This document shows positions 32,746-44,768 of a stretch of DNA of 64,000 nt, in pieces. A program made the translations under genes and the position numbers. The notes under the pieces were generated by a model. The model was given only the letters and a program-made list of their open reading frames with translations. It did not search any database and had not been told where the DNA came from. The number at the start of each line of letters is the position of its first letter. Position 1 is the first letter of the stretch. The DNA lies in NCBI GenBank assembly GCA_010093685.1, contig MU006218.1, positions 779,766 through 843,765 of the forward strand, in the 5' to 3' direction. The stretch comes from Ophiobolus disseminans. Taxonomy: Eukaryota > Ascomycota > Dothideomycetes > Pleosporales > Phaeosphaeriaceae.

Positions 32746-34100
32746 ATGCAGTGGTATACACTACTTCTCCAAGTCGGGCTTTCCGAAGCAGCCATCCGTT
32801 TCGCGTGCAGCAGCGTCTCGATTCAACGTTTGGATCCGCTCGTCGAGCCTGGTCAAATTCCTTCGGCCCATGTATGTAGTTGGATCCTGCGAGTAGGATT
32901 GAGCTGACATTGTCATCAAGGTCCATCAGATCGTTGGTATGTTTCCAGTTCCTACCGATAGATGCGACAGCCCTAATTTGACGAATAGGTGGCAATGCTT
33001 TCAATGCGACGATGACCGGTGACATCGGCGAGCAAGGCACTTGCACGACATGCGCCTATACCGAAGGTACGAATCGACGTTAGTAGTGGCTACACTACTT
33101 CCCGCTGACCTTGACTTTAGATTTCTCAAACTACTGGACGGCTGCGATGTACTTCAAACATCAGAATGGCTCCTACAAGCGGGTGCCCATCTACCCGAAT
33201 GCTCAACTGGGTATGCAAGTCCATCATCGAAGCGATGGAGTCGAGAGTGGTGTTGATGTGTATAGGTTACGAAGGCCAAGATGACACGAACATCAAGGGT
33301 GGTATGACCATCTACTATACTCAAAAAGACTTCAACACGTCTGATCTTGAGAACTACACCACTGCCTTTCCGCCTGTAAGTCACCACGCGCGTGCAGTCT
33401 CTTCTGGATGTATTACTCACGCTAGTAAAGGGTTTCCGCATGACAGTCGGCAATCCCACAACAGACTCGCTTAACGGTTCGAAGAAGGGCCTGGCATACA
33501 CTTGTCTCGAGACTATCCTCACTCGCGGCTTCGAGACCCAGGATTTCCCTACTAAACCATGCCCTGCTGGCATCATGGGTAAGCGTCTGCAAACGATATG
33601 GATCCGTGACAGTCACTGACCCTTTACCTTACCAAAAAGCTATCCACCACTTCCCATCATGCTGGGATGGGAAAAACCTTGATTCACCCGACCACCAGTC
33701 CCACATGTTCTCCACCACAAAGGGCGGCTTCCGCCCAGCCGGTCCATGCCCCGCCTCTCACCCGGTCAAGATGCCGCAGCTTGCCTATGAGACCATGTGG
33801 AATACTACTGCTTTTGCCGACATGTGGCCCACGGATGGTTCACAGCCATTTGTGTGGAGCTACTCGGATCACAAGGGGTATGGAACACACGCTGACTACG
33901 TGTTTGGCTGGAAGGGAGACAGTTTGCAGCGTGCTATGAACAACAGCTGTATGTTTCACTACTGCGGAAGCCCGGGCATGCAGGGCGTCTTGAAGACGCA
34001 GACGGTGCAGGAAATGAATGCGTGCGCTGTAGAGAGCACGGTGACTGAGGAGGTTGATGGGTGGCTTGATCATCTGCCGGGGTACGAAATGGAGGTTTAG
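32746..34100 (+). CDS. Secreted DUF1996 protein, 342 aa
   Basis: Seven short exons: 32746-32871, 32921-32936 (16-nt micro-exon), 32989-33066, 33121-33210, 33266-33375, 33431-33578 and 33640-34100; frame is kept through all. A hydrophobic N-terminus (MQWYTLLLQVGLSEAAIR) acts as a signal peptide. DUF1996 landmarks are in order: RLDPLVEPGQIPSAHVHQIV, GGNAFNATM, TCTTCAYTEDFSNYWTAAMY, NIKGGMTIYY, FRMTVGN, then CWDGKNLDSPDHQSH and a C-terminal block with paired cysteines (CMFHYCGSPG). In the family the conserved His, Asp and Trp residues suggest carbohydrate or phosphate-ester binding, but no activity is established. Secreted, possibly wall-associated. No WSC domain is appended. Confidence 0.9.
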
Positions 34101-37100
34101 AGCTCTGCTGCGATGTCGCGCAAACTAGAACAGGGTGACTGATGTAGTTCTCCGTTTTGTCTTTTTCTAGGCACAGGCGTGCTTGGTGCATGTTATTTAC
34201 CATGATAGAACGTTCTGTTCACTTAAGTATCAGATTCAATCGTATGCCTGATTTTCGGCGTCTCCAATAATGTTGATGTTCCTCGATGAGCCTTTTCTGC
34301 CATTGGTCACGTAGCAACAACCTTGGAACCTGTGTTTAAACCACAACTATGCTCTTATGCTGAACAATAGAAATATACCAGGATTAGCAGTACACTACCA
34401 CCACCCCGTAACCAAAAATGAGGCTGTTCTAGAGTCGAGGATAGCTAGGACTACGCCAAAAAGTGTTTGCTAACACAAAACGGTCTCATCTTTTGGTATG
34501 GGGTGGTGCTACTAATAAGTTAAGCAGGTCCACAGCGCTCGGGAAACTTTCTGGGCTCGATTTGTGGTTCCACGACAGAGTTGCTATCATGCTGCCGGCG
34601 ACGTCCACGTCGATAGCGATTATGCTGACAGTTCGAAGTATGGCTGAATGCCAACCACACAAGCAACGGCCCCTATCACACCGTTGAGGCACACACACCA
34701 TTGTCCAATGAGTCATGCTCTCCTCACATTGCAAGATTCTGCGGCCTCATTTCGGCATAACCCGCGTGTACCGTCGATGGTAGCGATTGCTTGTGCGGGC
34801 CCTTTCGTTGCTTTGTTGATAAGAACGCCTTCGAATAATTGATAAGCCGCCCGCAATTCGTTATGATGATGATGTGACATTGATGCGCTCCCGCTTCCGC
34901 GACGACGATTCAAAAACATTACTTTGTGAGAATCATGCACACCGACTCTTGAAGTGAAACTGGGCCTAAGCGAAGAATGTAACTGGAATGGGTATCTGAA
35001 TCCTGGATCATGTAAAAAAGCAACGTTCCCAGTCACCCGGGCAACAATTTGGCGTAAGCCACAGCCGCGTTGGGGCTTTTGGCAGCGGTCTTGCTTTTTC
35101 GCGTTGCATGAAAGGCATGGACATGTTAGGATGATGTATGTAGTGCGTTTCGCAATGGAACATACCGGTAGTGCGATCTGATAATTTTGGGTGGTGCTTG
35201 GTGACAAGAAAAGACGAACGCATGCATGTTGCCGATGGTTTTGAGGATGAAAATGTGAAGGTGGACGGGTCCCACTCCCACGCAAATCAGTGACATGAAT
35301 GAGAAGATTGTTGAACAGATGTTTGAAACAGCAAGCAGTGCTGCATACTTCGTATTAAGTGCGCACATGTCAAATGGCGCATCAAGAGGTAGTGAAGAGA
35401 CATAACCTCGGGTGCTTACCGAGATTATCAGCGAAGCTGATGCCCAGCTTCGTACATTTTCGCGCATATGGTACAGTCAGAACACAGTCGCACGAGCAGG
35501 AATGGTGCCTCGATCTGGCGAAGAAAAAGCAAGTGATGCATCCATCTGCAGTAGCTGGCGCCACAAAATCACATCCTAAAACTGGTGCTGAATCGCATGG
35601 AGTCCCCGCACGCAATGGCAATCACAATCCCAAAGCATCATCTACGTTCTGGCAGGATCAGGGTTGCTCTATAACACCGGAGATCTTCGGAGAAAGCGAA
35701 CCAGCGATCTGAGACCGGGCTTTAATAAGGTTTCGGCCTGAGCGCCTTGAGACCAGGCACACGTTCCCGCGACGTCAGGATGGGAAATGTGCGGCGTCGA
35801 AGAAAGCGATACTGGTGGTGTGCTACCCCACGATTTGTAAAGAGAACTGGGGTTGTTGGTCAAAGTGGAGCCTAAGCAAGTGGGCCTGAAAGGGGCCGGC
35901 AGTACATCCGAGATCCGATCATTGGTGGAAGATCTTCACCACAAAGACTCGTTACGGGTTGTGGTGTGACACTACTGTGGCATTCTGCAAGACATGTTCG
36001 TCGTGTGTGTAGCGAATATCGACTGGGAATAATGTAAAGCGATGTTCGGTCTTGTAGAAAATCCCTCATTTCTGCAGCAATACGAGGTCTCTTCGGACCG
36101 TGAAGGGTTGGCGGAGTTGCCATCGAAGGCGGAGCATGGAGTATCTGAGAGAATTGGAACATGAATTGTGGTACTTGAGCTGATCGTGCTATGGTGGAGT
36201 TTCGATTACCTCACTGACATCATGAAGCCAAATACTTCGCCTTGAGGTCTGCACCGAGTTTCATCCCTATCTACAAACGATCATGGTTGGCTAACATGGT
36301 CAACGAGAAACGTGGTTTCACATCTACAAAGCTGGCCGCTCCAAGGCCGCGGAGGTTGCGGACTACCTTGAGTCTGTGGGCATATCAGGAAACACCAAAT
36401 GAAGGCTGTTGAGCTATCGCATATTGCTTATGGGCCAACTGCTCAGTAGGCCATGCACAACGCCAGCGGAATGCGCCCACCACCATGAGCACTCAACAAC
36501 TTCCTGGGAGGCTGATTTACTGAGCCGACGCGGGATGACTGCCATGATGCGAAAACCCTTACAGAGAATCAAGCACAGCCCAAGCATGGTCTGGCTCAGA
36601 TAGTCTCCAATGGCTGCAGACTGAAAGTTCCTTTCCGCCGTGGATTACTCAAGTCCCGCAATCCATTACGTCCATATGACACTTTGAAAGCGGGCCGAGG
36701 TCTGAGTTGTGGGAACAGTACGAGCAACCTCCTGAGGAGGGATTGCGGGTAGCATTCTAAGCCATGGCTTTCGCCAAAATCGTGGCGAAGTCCCTGTACG
36801 ATGTTACATATCATCGCGAGATGTCGAAGACACGGAAATCTAGGCACGGAGGAAAGATGGTCTGTATGTCCTCCTATCAAAGGGTATTTAGGCGGTGTTG
36901 TGCTTTGACGTCTCCTGTCCAATGTAACCATAAGGGAGCTTTCAACCACCATCATAAGACATCGAATTGATGATCGTGGAATGCTGTTGCAAATACCAAG
37001 TTTGAAATTATAAAAATTTCGGGCTGCGTGAGTGATTACCACGGAGGTACAGGTACATCTGAAGGCGGTCTCGAAGATACCCTCTAATTCGTGGAACTGC

Positions 37101-40100
37101 TGATGCTCATGGTGATTCCAGCCCAGCATCCCAACTATTCATCGCCGATGGATGTTGAGGAGGCGGATTGTTGAGACTGGGACAGCGAGAGTGAGGTTGG
37201 GTCGGACGCATCCAGTTGAGCTTGGCATCCCACGTTGGATGCTTGTCTGGGAAGGCATGCGTGCGACCAGACGACAGCATCCCACGCGATCGTCCCGGCT
37301 GGATCGGCTGAGGCTCTCCAGGGTAGTTCGAAGTCGGCTATTGAGCAACGTTGCGTGGCGAGATGCTCCTAATAGTATGAATCGCGGTCGAAGTGGAGCG
37401 GGTGTGCTATGTGATTGTGGCCCAAAAACCACACCCCCACGGCAACACGCAACTGGCAAACCAAGCAAAGCTCCTGCTATTTGTTCAACGATCGTTCCCC
37501 GATTTGCGCCGGCCACTAAGGGCGGTGTCGGAGATCAGCGATGGGCTGGTTTGTAGGCGGTCTTGATTGTTTCCACATCGCAATTTTCTAACACAGTAAT
37601 CTATTCGGATTTTCAGCGTGTTTGCCCAGTGTAGGTTTGTTGTTTGATCCCGGCCTATCTGACACGTTTTGATTGAGGTGGTACGATCATGACGATCTTC
37701 TCCGACTGCAGGGCGTAGGGAATGATTTGCAAACCCTGTCATACTGCCGCACACATTGCGCAACATCGGTGTAAAGGCCTGCGAGGAGCTAGCTCGAAAA
37801 TGCCTGTGAACAACCCCATTCTCGAGATAACATGAAGAGCTCCCGGTCTATTCCCGTTGTTGAGCGCACACTTGCAAATTCAGCTCATCCGTGACAAAAA
37901 TCATCCCACGGGCCGTCATTCAAGGATCCTCTTTCTTCGGTGGGTCTGTAGTTGACCCACTATATCTTTTGAAGTGTCGAGGCTGCTATGCGATGACTAA
38001 TTAGTTGCTATTGGTCTTTTTGGCGTGCAGGCACAATGCAAGCTGCCACTGAGGTTACCACATGGCGTGGCAAGAGCTCCATGCAGCAGAGTTGAAGCTG
38101 TCTTGCAAGTCCGCTGCACCATGAGCACATAGCTTGAGACTTCAGTCTTCTTGGGCAGCATCTGAGGTTGATCTCTTGGGTATTGCGTGCATGACCAGGC
38201 CCTCAGTACATGAAAATAGCTGAACGGTAAGACGATCGCGAGAAAGATTGGGCGTCATGCAAGTCAGAGGCGGCGGCAGGTCGAGCCATGCGGTCAGGTG
38301 TTCCAACGTGGTAAGAAAGCGGGGGAGCGCCTCTCTCCAGGATCGCCAATTTGTGGGGTAATAGCGTCGTGTGCTGGCATCCATGTTCGCTCCAGGGTCG
38401 GCTTTCGCTTGTGCGAGGCTATGTACATGAGGGTGTCAAGCAAAGACGCACGATACAACGTCTGCAGTCAAGTTGCTGGTGTGTAGGTACTTGCATCCGT
38501 CGTTACGCGATATTCAAGGTAGCGTCGTACGCTCGCAGGGAAGATTTTCCCCTCCTCGTGCATGCAATAGATGGGCCGGTAGGTGTATTGGATTTGCGAG
38601 CCAAGGTCGACTCGTGCGAGAAGGATGCAATTCCACAGCCATTTGCCGAGGCAGGTTCGCTATTTCTTTGTGTAGACCCAGGAGGCGGGAGTCTTGCCAC
38701 CATCCACGCCGTTGGCGTGGGGGAAGCGAAACACAGATCCACCGATAATCAGGTACCGGGGGCGATGTTTCCTCTCTTGTCTCTGATCCTGTGTTCTGGT
38801 AGGAAAAAGCAAACAAATTCCGCTTCTTCGGAACCTCAGAGTCTGTGGTAACTGCCGAAAAACTCGGCACATTCTTACCGTGCAGCTTGCACATTCGTAT
38901 GTGCTTTGTACGTTGGGCTCCACCACCCCTCACCTGTCTGTGGCAGCCATGCGTATGGACCTCCAGAAAAGCGCCTTCGAGCGGTAGCGATGCAACGCTA
39001 GCATGAGTCGGGCGACCCGCTACTCTTTCCACGTCTGGCCCGTAGAAATGAGGAGTTCACGTTGTGAGGTTGGAAGTTGGAAAGGCCTGAGCCTCGACGC
39101 TGGAACTGAGCTTTGACCGAAAAGTGCTACCGAGCACCGTAGGACGTGGGGGTAGAAACACCTGAAGCGATTGGCGTCGTCATGCATGGTCTGTTTGTGT
39201 AATGATGAGGCACCCGCCTAAAACCTCTATTGTCGTAAGATCTAGAAGTCGGACTTGCAGTCACCGAGCATCAATGACAGAAGCTGCGCTGATGCTGCAT
39301 GGTCTTGTGACAGACACCCTGGCAGCAATCCTACTGCCACGTCTTGCAGCGCTGCTGAAGTCTCTTATTTCTGTTACTCTCTGCATTGCTTTACTGCACG
39401 TCCTCAATGGTTGGCGAATTGCGACAGCGGCACCGACTGGGACCACGACGATGAGCGACGGAAAAGCTAGGGTTTGCTGAGGGAAATCAGATGATGTGAA
39501 GAGGCGCACGCTGAGCCCCTCAATTCACGCCGGCTAGCACACTGCCCCCACCCCCACACTAACGCCCCCAAACGGTATCCATCAACGCTCTGAAAGCCCG
39601 CCAACCTTTCGCATGGAGCCAGTTGTGGCGAACCATTGTCCTATTAGCGTCAATCCTGCGCATCTAGTGATCGTCACAAGGCGCGCCCCCTTGCTGTGCA
39701 CCTCCGGCCAAGATCCGATGCTCGTAGCCTCTCGACCCCTGCCTGCTCTGCTGCAACATGAGGGAAAAAGCAAGCGCCACTTCGACCTGGAATGCGCCTT
39801 GTTTATTGGCCGCATGCTGGCCAGCTGTGCCTGACATCGGCTGCGTGCAGAGGACCCTTTCGCAGGCAGCGGGAGTCACCGCCCCTTTCGTCGTCACCAA
39901 GCCCTCACGGATGCATTTGCGCGCAGCTTGCCTTGCCCGCACATCTAGTACCTCCTGACGAAATCCGTCAGCTGGACCCCCACACCCTTCAATGGCGTCG
40001 TTGACCATGACAGCTTTCCCGGCGTTTGATATTTAAGTACCAGTACATTCCGCGGTTGGTGACCAAACATCACTTCCACTATTGACGTCTTCGTTCCGTT

Positions 40101-40207
40101 CGTCTTTTAGCGTTCCGCTTTACTCTTTGTCAAAGTCTCCGCTTCTGTCTGCAAGTATTTGTTAGTATAAAAGTCGAACAACCGCCGCCCAGAAACCTTT
40201 TGTTACC
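34101..40207. other. Gene desert, 6.1 kb
   Basis: The longest region without a supportable gene. Open frames are short or lack domains (for example minus 36596-37129, 177 codons; plus 38351-38851, 166 codons). I saw no transposase, reverse transcriptase, terminal repeat or tRNA signal by eye. It may hold long regulatory sequence, non-coding RNA, or mobile-element remnants too decayed to recognise. The final 45 bp carry the TATA box of the aldolase gene. Confidence 0.5.
40166..40172 (+). promoter_or_regulatory. TATA box of the aldolase gene
   Basis: TATAAAA only 42 bp upstream of the ATG at 40208, implying a very short leader or use of the internal ATG at 40295. Confidence 0.5.
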
Positions 40208-41293
40208 ATGTCACCACATCTTGACGCACCGTCTCCTGCAAACAGCTTCACCCAAGGTTCCGGCTTCCACCAAGCTGTTCAATCAATCTACACCATGAAC
40301 CACTACAATGACTTCGAAACCAGCTCCATTGAATCTGGAGATGCGGGCATTCGTCGCTCCCTGATTCCTGGTATCTACGTGCCTACCGTAGCATTCTTCG
40401 ACCCAATCACGGACAATGTTGATGTTCAAACTGTTGCGAACCATGCTGTTCGTTTGGCCAAAGCTGGTGTTGCTGGCATCACCACCCAAGGATCTAATGG
40501 CGAGGCCGTCCATCTCTCACACAAGGAGCGTAGTCTAATCACCAACACTACGCGAAAGGCCCTGGACGATGCTGGCTTTGGATACATGCCGGTCATCGTT
40601 GGATGCGGAGCCCAATCGACCAGGGAAAGCATCGAACTTTGCGAAGAAGCAGCCTCCGCTGGCGGAGACTATGCGTTGGTCCTACCACCTGGCTACTACC
40701 AGGGACTCTTCTCTCAGGATACAATCAAAGATTTCTTCCGGGATGTGGCCACTGCTTCGCCAATTCCGATCCTGATCTACAACTACCCGGGCGCTGTTTC
40801 TGGTCTGGACCTCAACTCCGATACCATTATTGAGTTGGCGCAGCATCCAAACATCGTTGGTTGCAAGCTAACGTGTGGCAACACTGGCAAACTCAACCGC
40901 GTCGCATCAGCTACCCGTGCTGCTACCGTATCGGATCCTGGATCTGGCTTTATGTGCATGGGAGGGTCTGTCGACTTCACTCTGCAAACCCTTGTCGGAG
41001 GCGGTTCCGGCATCATTGGCGGCATGGCCAACATCGCCCCCAAGTGCTGTGTGAAGCTCATCGAGCTCTTCGAGGCAGGTAAAGTTGCAGAGGCTCGCAA
41101 ATTGCAAGCTGTTGTAGCTCGCGGCGACTGGGCTGCCATCCAGGGCGGGATCATCGGAACCAAGTCAGGGCTCATGTCGCATTATGGTTATGGCGGTTAC
41201 GCCCGCAAGCCTCTTCCCAGACCTTCCAAGGACGACACCCGCAAATGGCGCGACGCTTTCGACGAGCTTGTGAAGACCGAGAACTCGCTCTGA
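40208..41293 (+). CDS. Dihydrodipicolinate synthase-family aldolase, 361 aa
   Basis: Class I lyase of the DapA/N-acetylneuraminate lyase family. In fungi, which make lysine by the aminoadipate route, such enzymes are more likely 4-hydroxy-2-oxoglutarate or sugar-acid aldolases. The TIM-barrel motifs are complete: GITTQGSNGEAVHLSHKER (residues about 90-108), catalytic Tyr193 in YNYPG, and Schiff-base Lys220 in VGCKLTCGN; the GGSVDF and GGSGIIGG loops follow. Intronless. The first 50 residues are an extra, non-conserved stretch; the internal ATG at residue 30 (MNHYNDFE) also has a good context (ACCATG). Substrate cannot be fixed by sequence. Confidence 0.9.
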   Translation: MSPHLDAPSPANSFTQGSGFHQAVQSIYTMNHYNDFETSSIESGDAGIRRSLIPGIYVPTVAFFDPITDNVDVQTVANHAVRLAKAGVAGITTQGSNGEAVHLSHKERSLITNTTRKALDDAGFGYMPVIVGCGAQSTRESIELCEEAASAGGDYALVLPPGYYQGLFSQDTIKDFFRDVATASPIPILIYNYPGAVSGLDLNSDTIIELAQHPNIVGCKLTCGNTGKLNRVASATRAATVSDPGSGFMCMGGSVDFTLQTLVGGGSGIIGGMANIAPKCCVKLIELFEAGKVAEARKLQAVVARGDWAAIQGGIIGTKSGLMSHYGYGGYARKPLPRPSKDDTRKWRDAFDELVKTENSL

Positions 41294-43110
41294 GGTCCAA
41301 AGGCATGACACTCGTCTCATTAAGCGTTTCGCTGCAACGTCGTACATCGCTCTTTTTCTGTCTGGATGCGTGCTTCTCCGAGCACTGAGTACATTTCCAT
41401 TTCAAGCCACATTTTCGCAGCATTCCTTTGGCGTTGAGCGCTCATGCATACTTCCAAGTGGCGTACTTGAGGGATTTTCTTTGGTGTTCGGTTCGACGAC
41501 AAGGTCTTTTTCGATGAGCGTTATTTGTCACACGCGTTTGGAAAAAAGCAACTCGCGTAGTGGGCTGCCACGGTCACTGTCGATCCTTGCAATTTTACCT
41601 TTGTGGTATGAGACGTTGAGCATCGTGCTGTCAATCATGCGTGCTTTAGCATAAAAGGGGTGGGGTGGTAATCTGCTGTAACTTAGTCTGGTTCAATTGC
41701 AAAGCTTTTCACAATATGTGCCTTGCATCGCTGACACATTCTTGGCCGCTTCTGCGTGCAACTTGGACCTACCAATTTATGCGATTGGCAGCTTCCAGCT
41801 CAAACTTACAAAACAGGTTGATTGCGGTGCATAGGCCCAGTGCTGTAAATGATTGCGTGTGTTGATGTGCACCCTGTATTGTGAAAGACCTGGCTTGCCA
41901 ATGAGTTCGTGGAGACTCACTTGCAGAGCCTCATGACCTCGACGAGGACACGTGTTCTTCGCGCTGGTGTTGCTTTTCTGATGTCCATCTTACCGAAAGC
42001 AGTGGCCTTCCTGTGTTGTTGCACACTCATTGGTTGTGTCGCGACTAATGCATCTTCCCGCTTGCTGCTTGCTCAGTGCTGTCGGTACTGGGATGTGACG
42101 GGGAGCCACGTCCCGCAGCACATGTCGATCCAAGGCCGTCATCGCCGAACGACTCATGTTGACAAAACCTGATCATTTCGCCGGCTCTGACCCACACTCA
42201 TACTGCAGTACTGTAGTCTCTGGGTTTGTCCTCCAATCGCTTAGGTTGGTGATGCGCGTTGCCCTTCGTGTCAATCTACAACCGGTGAAGATCAATAGAT
42301 CCATATGCGGCGCCTGTCAACGGTGCAGCAGAGCTACACCGCTCCAAGTCCTCGTGTGAAGTCGGAGGGCTGGCGCCTGGCAGCAGCCCACCGAACGGCC
42401 GCCACGTTATCGGGATCTTGCATGACTCCCTCAAGGCCAATCGGATTGTTTGGAAGCTGAGCTCGTGCCTTCCGGTGTTGTTATTGCTTTTCCCTTCCCT
42501 CACCGAATCTCGTGGGGCTTCGCAGCGCAGCGCATGCTGACATGCTCAGTCATTCTTCCATGAGCTGGCTTGGACAGCTGAAGATTGTTCTGAACACGTT
42601 CTTCTTCGACATACGGGTTAGGAAACTTAGCCTTTTTGTCAAGAGCTTCATAACATGACTAACGCGGGTCTGACATCTCATGTGTGCATGAGGTGACTAG
42701 GTGCAACAAGTAATAGCCTGCATGTTCACCAATGCTTTCTTTGGTCTAGGTTCAAGGAGCGTAAGAGTGGTTTGGCATTTAACAAGTGTCGATGGAGTGA
42801 TGCGTGGACGAGGCCTGTGATTTTGAGGTAAACCGTAAGGTTGTACAAGCGCTCAACGCCTTGCCTAATCCAGACTAGACATCGCTCGCACTTTCCAGCC
42901 TGTCGCTAAGTCGTAAAAGCTGGAAGAAGGCTAAGCTTGACGACGACATCTACGTATGAAAAATGTAGTCTAAACCTTAAAAATCCTCTATAGGCATACA
43001 TGATAGTGTATTTATTTCTGGCTTTCGCGACTTACTGAGAGCGTTCTACATGAGTTCAAAACAGTTCACGGTCAATTACTTATCTGATCTAATTGTGATA
43101 CTACTAAAAT
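41294..43110. other. Convergent intergenic stretch, 1.8 kb
   Basis: 3' flanks of the aldolase (plus) and choice-of-anchor B (minus) genes. No supported gene or repeat. Confidence 0.55.
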
Positions 43111-44693
43111 TTAATACCTTCCTTTGCCCTTTGACTTTCCACCAAACCCGGGGCCCTTGCCAGATCCACGACCTTTTGCAAGCTTGACAGTGAACGCACC
43201 ACGCTCAATAGTGTTGACCATAATGAATCCCGAAGGGAAAAGGAAATGACTCCATGTACCAACAAACTGCACGATGCCACCTACGGAGTCATCCTCGGGG
43301 TAGATATCGAAGAAACCTTCGACCGAAACCTTGCCACCGGTTGGGTCTTTGCGAATAGAGCGAACGTCATGAACCCAGATACCCGCTCCGTAGTTGCTTT
43401 GGTAGGCGAGACCATCAACGATGTACAAGTTGTGATCGATGCCCTTGGAGTCGGTAGCGTAGAAGTTGCCTGTCCACTTGGGATTGCGAAGATCTGTGAA
43501 GTCGATGATATGGGTAACAGGGCGGCCGGAAGCAGCTGGACCATTACCTTCTTGCTCATCCAGTTCGTCGTTGAGCAAGACATATTGGTGCCAATTCCGC
43601 TCAGTCCACCAACCTTGATGGCAATAGGTAGCACCAGGATATGAAAGACGCGAGATAACTTCGGATGCTGGGTTGCCGTCCTTCTTTGTTGAATCGTAGA
43701 CGGTGACAGTGTCTTCGTTGTACCCAATACAGATATTGCGGCCGCGATACCTGCGGTCAGGTCCGTTGTAAGTAACGCACTGCGCATCGTGTACGTAACC
43801 ATCTTGGCTTGCACATCCGGGAGAGTTCGGCTTGCTGGGATCATCGAGTTCGATGTACTGTAGACCAGATTTGCATGTCGAGTTGCGAGGCTGCGCTCCC
43901 ACGGCCAGGATGTATTCATTGTCCCAGTCAACTACCACGTTATGGGTGCGACCAATGGGCAACTGATCCCAAAGACCAACAAGGTCCTTCTTTGGGTCAA
44001 ATGTGACTGGGGTTTTTGGGTCCACATCAAGAAGCTTCTTCATGTCGAATACTAGATGATAGTCAGCCTTGTAGATTACGAGGGCGAAATGCAACTTACT
44101 CTGGACATTGTGGCCAATAGCCTCGCTCCCAATGATGACATAGTCGTTGAGAACACGAATCTCGCGCCATCTTGAGCCCACGCTCTGAGCTGGTAAGCGG
44201 CCAAGATACTGCATCTTGCCGTCTTTGAGAATTTCGACGAACGCAGCACCTGTGAATTGGCCAACAATACCAAACTCGCGACCATTTTTGGCTGTCCAGC
44301 CCCAGCTCGAAGATCCTTGGCCCTCTGGTCCTCCCAAATCGGCGTGGTTTATAAAGTCATACAGATCCATCTGAAATGCCGTCAGTATTGTATTTTATCC
44401 CAATAATCGCATATACTGACGTTGTTGCATCGGAATGTCTGATTGGCGTTGCCAGCCTCGACGATTGCCAAACCATCCTTGCACTTCACGCGGTCCTTCT
44501 TCGATCCTTTGTTATCCTTCCAGGACAACCATTGCTTGGGGTCCTGTTTGCCTTCTGCAGCATCGTGGGCCCATTGATCAGCCTTGAGCTTCATCAGCTT
44601 CTGATGAACAGCTCCCGAAGCATACTCAGAGGAAGAGTAAAACGCGGCATTGGCCACTACTGGCAGCGCCAATGTTGCTAGAGTAAACTTCAT
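43111..44693 (-). CDS. Secreted choice-of-anchor B / LVIVD-type protein, 494 aa
   Basis: Three exons on the minus strand: 44693-44421, 44370-44100 and 44051-43111. A signal peptide (MKFTLATLALPVVANAAF) precedes a Lys-rich N-terminal region, then a beta-propeller-like repeat domain of the choice-of-anchor B type. Landmarks: CNNMDLYDFINHADLG, REFGIVGQFTGAAFVEI, HNVVVDWDNEYILAVGA, GYVHDAQCVTYNGPDRRY and THIIDFTDLRNPKW. The C-terminus is a Gly/Lys-rich tail (GFGGKSKGKGRY) rather than a classic anchor. The start is the ATG that begins the signal peptide; an upstream in-frame ATG adds 12 non-signal residues. The role is unknown; an extracellular location is likely. Confidence 0.85.
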
Positions 44694-44758
44694 CTTGGCG
44701 GCTCGATGTATAAGTGAGAGGATGAGCAAGAATGAGCATGTTTGTGAATGCTGTCAGT

Positions 44759-44768
44759 CTTATATAAG
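44759..44768 (-). promoter_or_regulatory. TATA element of the choice-of-anchor B gene
   Basis: CTTATATAAG, 66 bp upstream of the start codon on the minus strand. Confidence 0.5.

Noticed and set aside
34101..40207. Transposon in the gene desert
   Set aside because: No transposase or reverse-transcriptase motifs, terminal repeats or target duplications could be found by eye; a repeat-library search would be needed.
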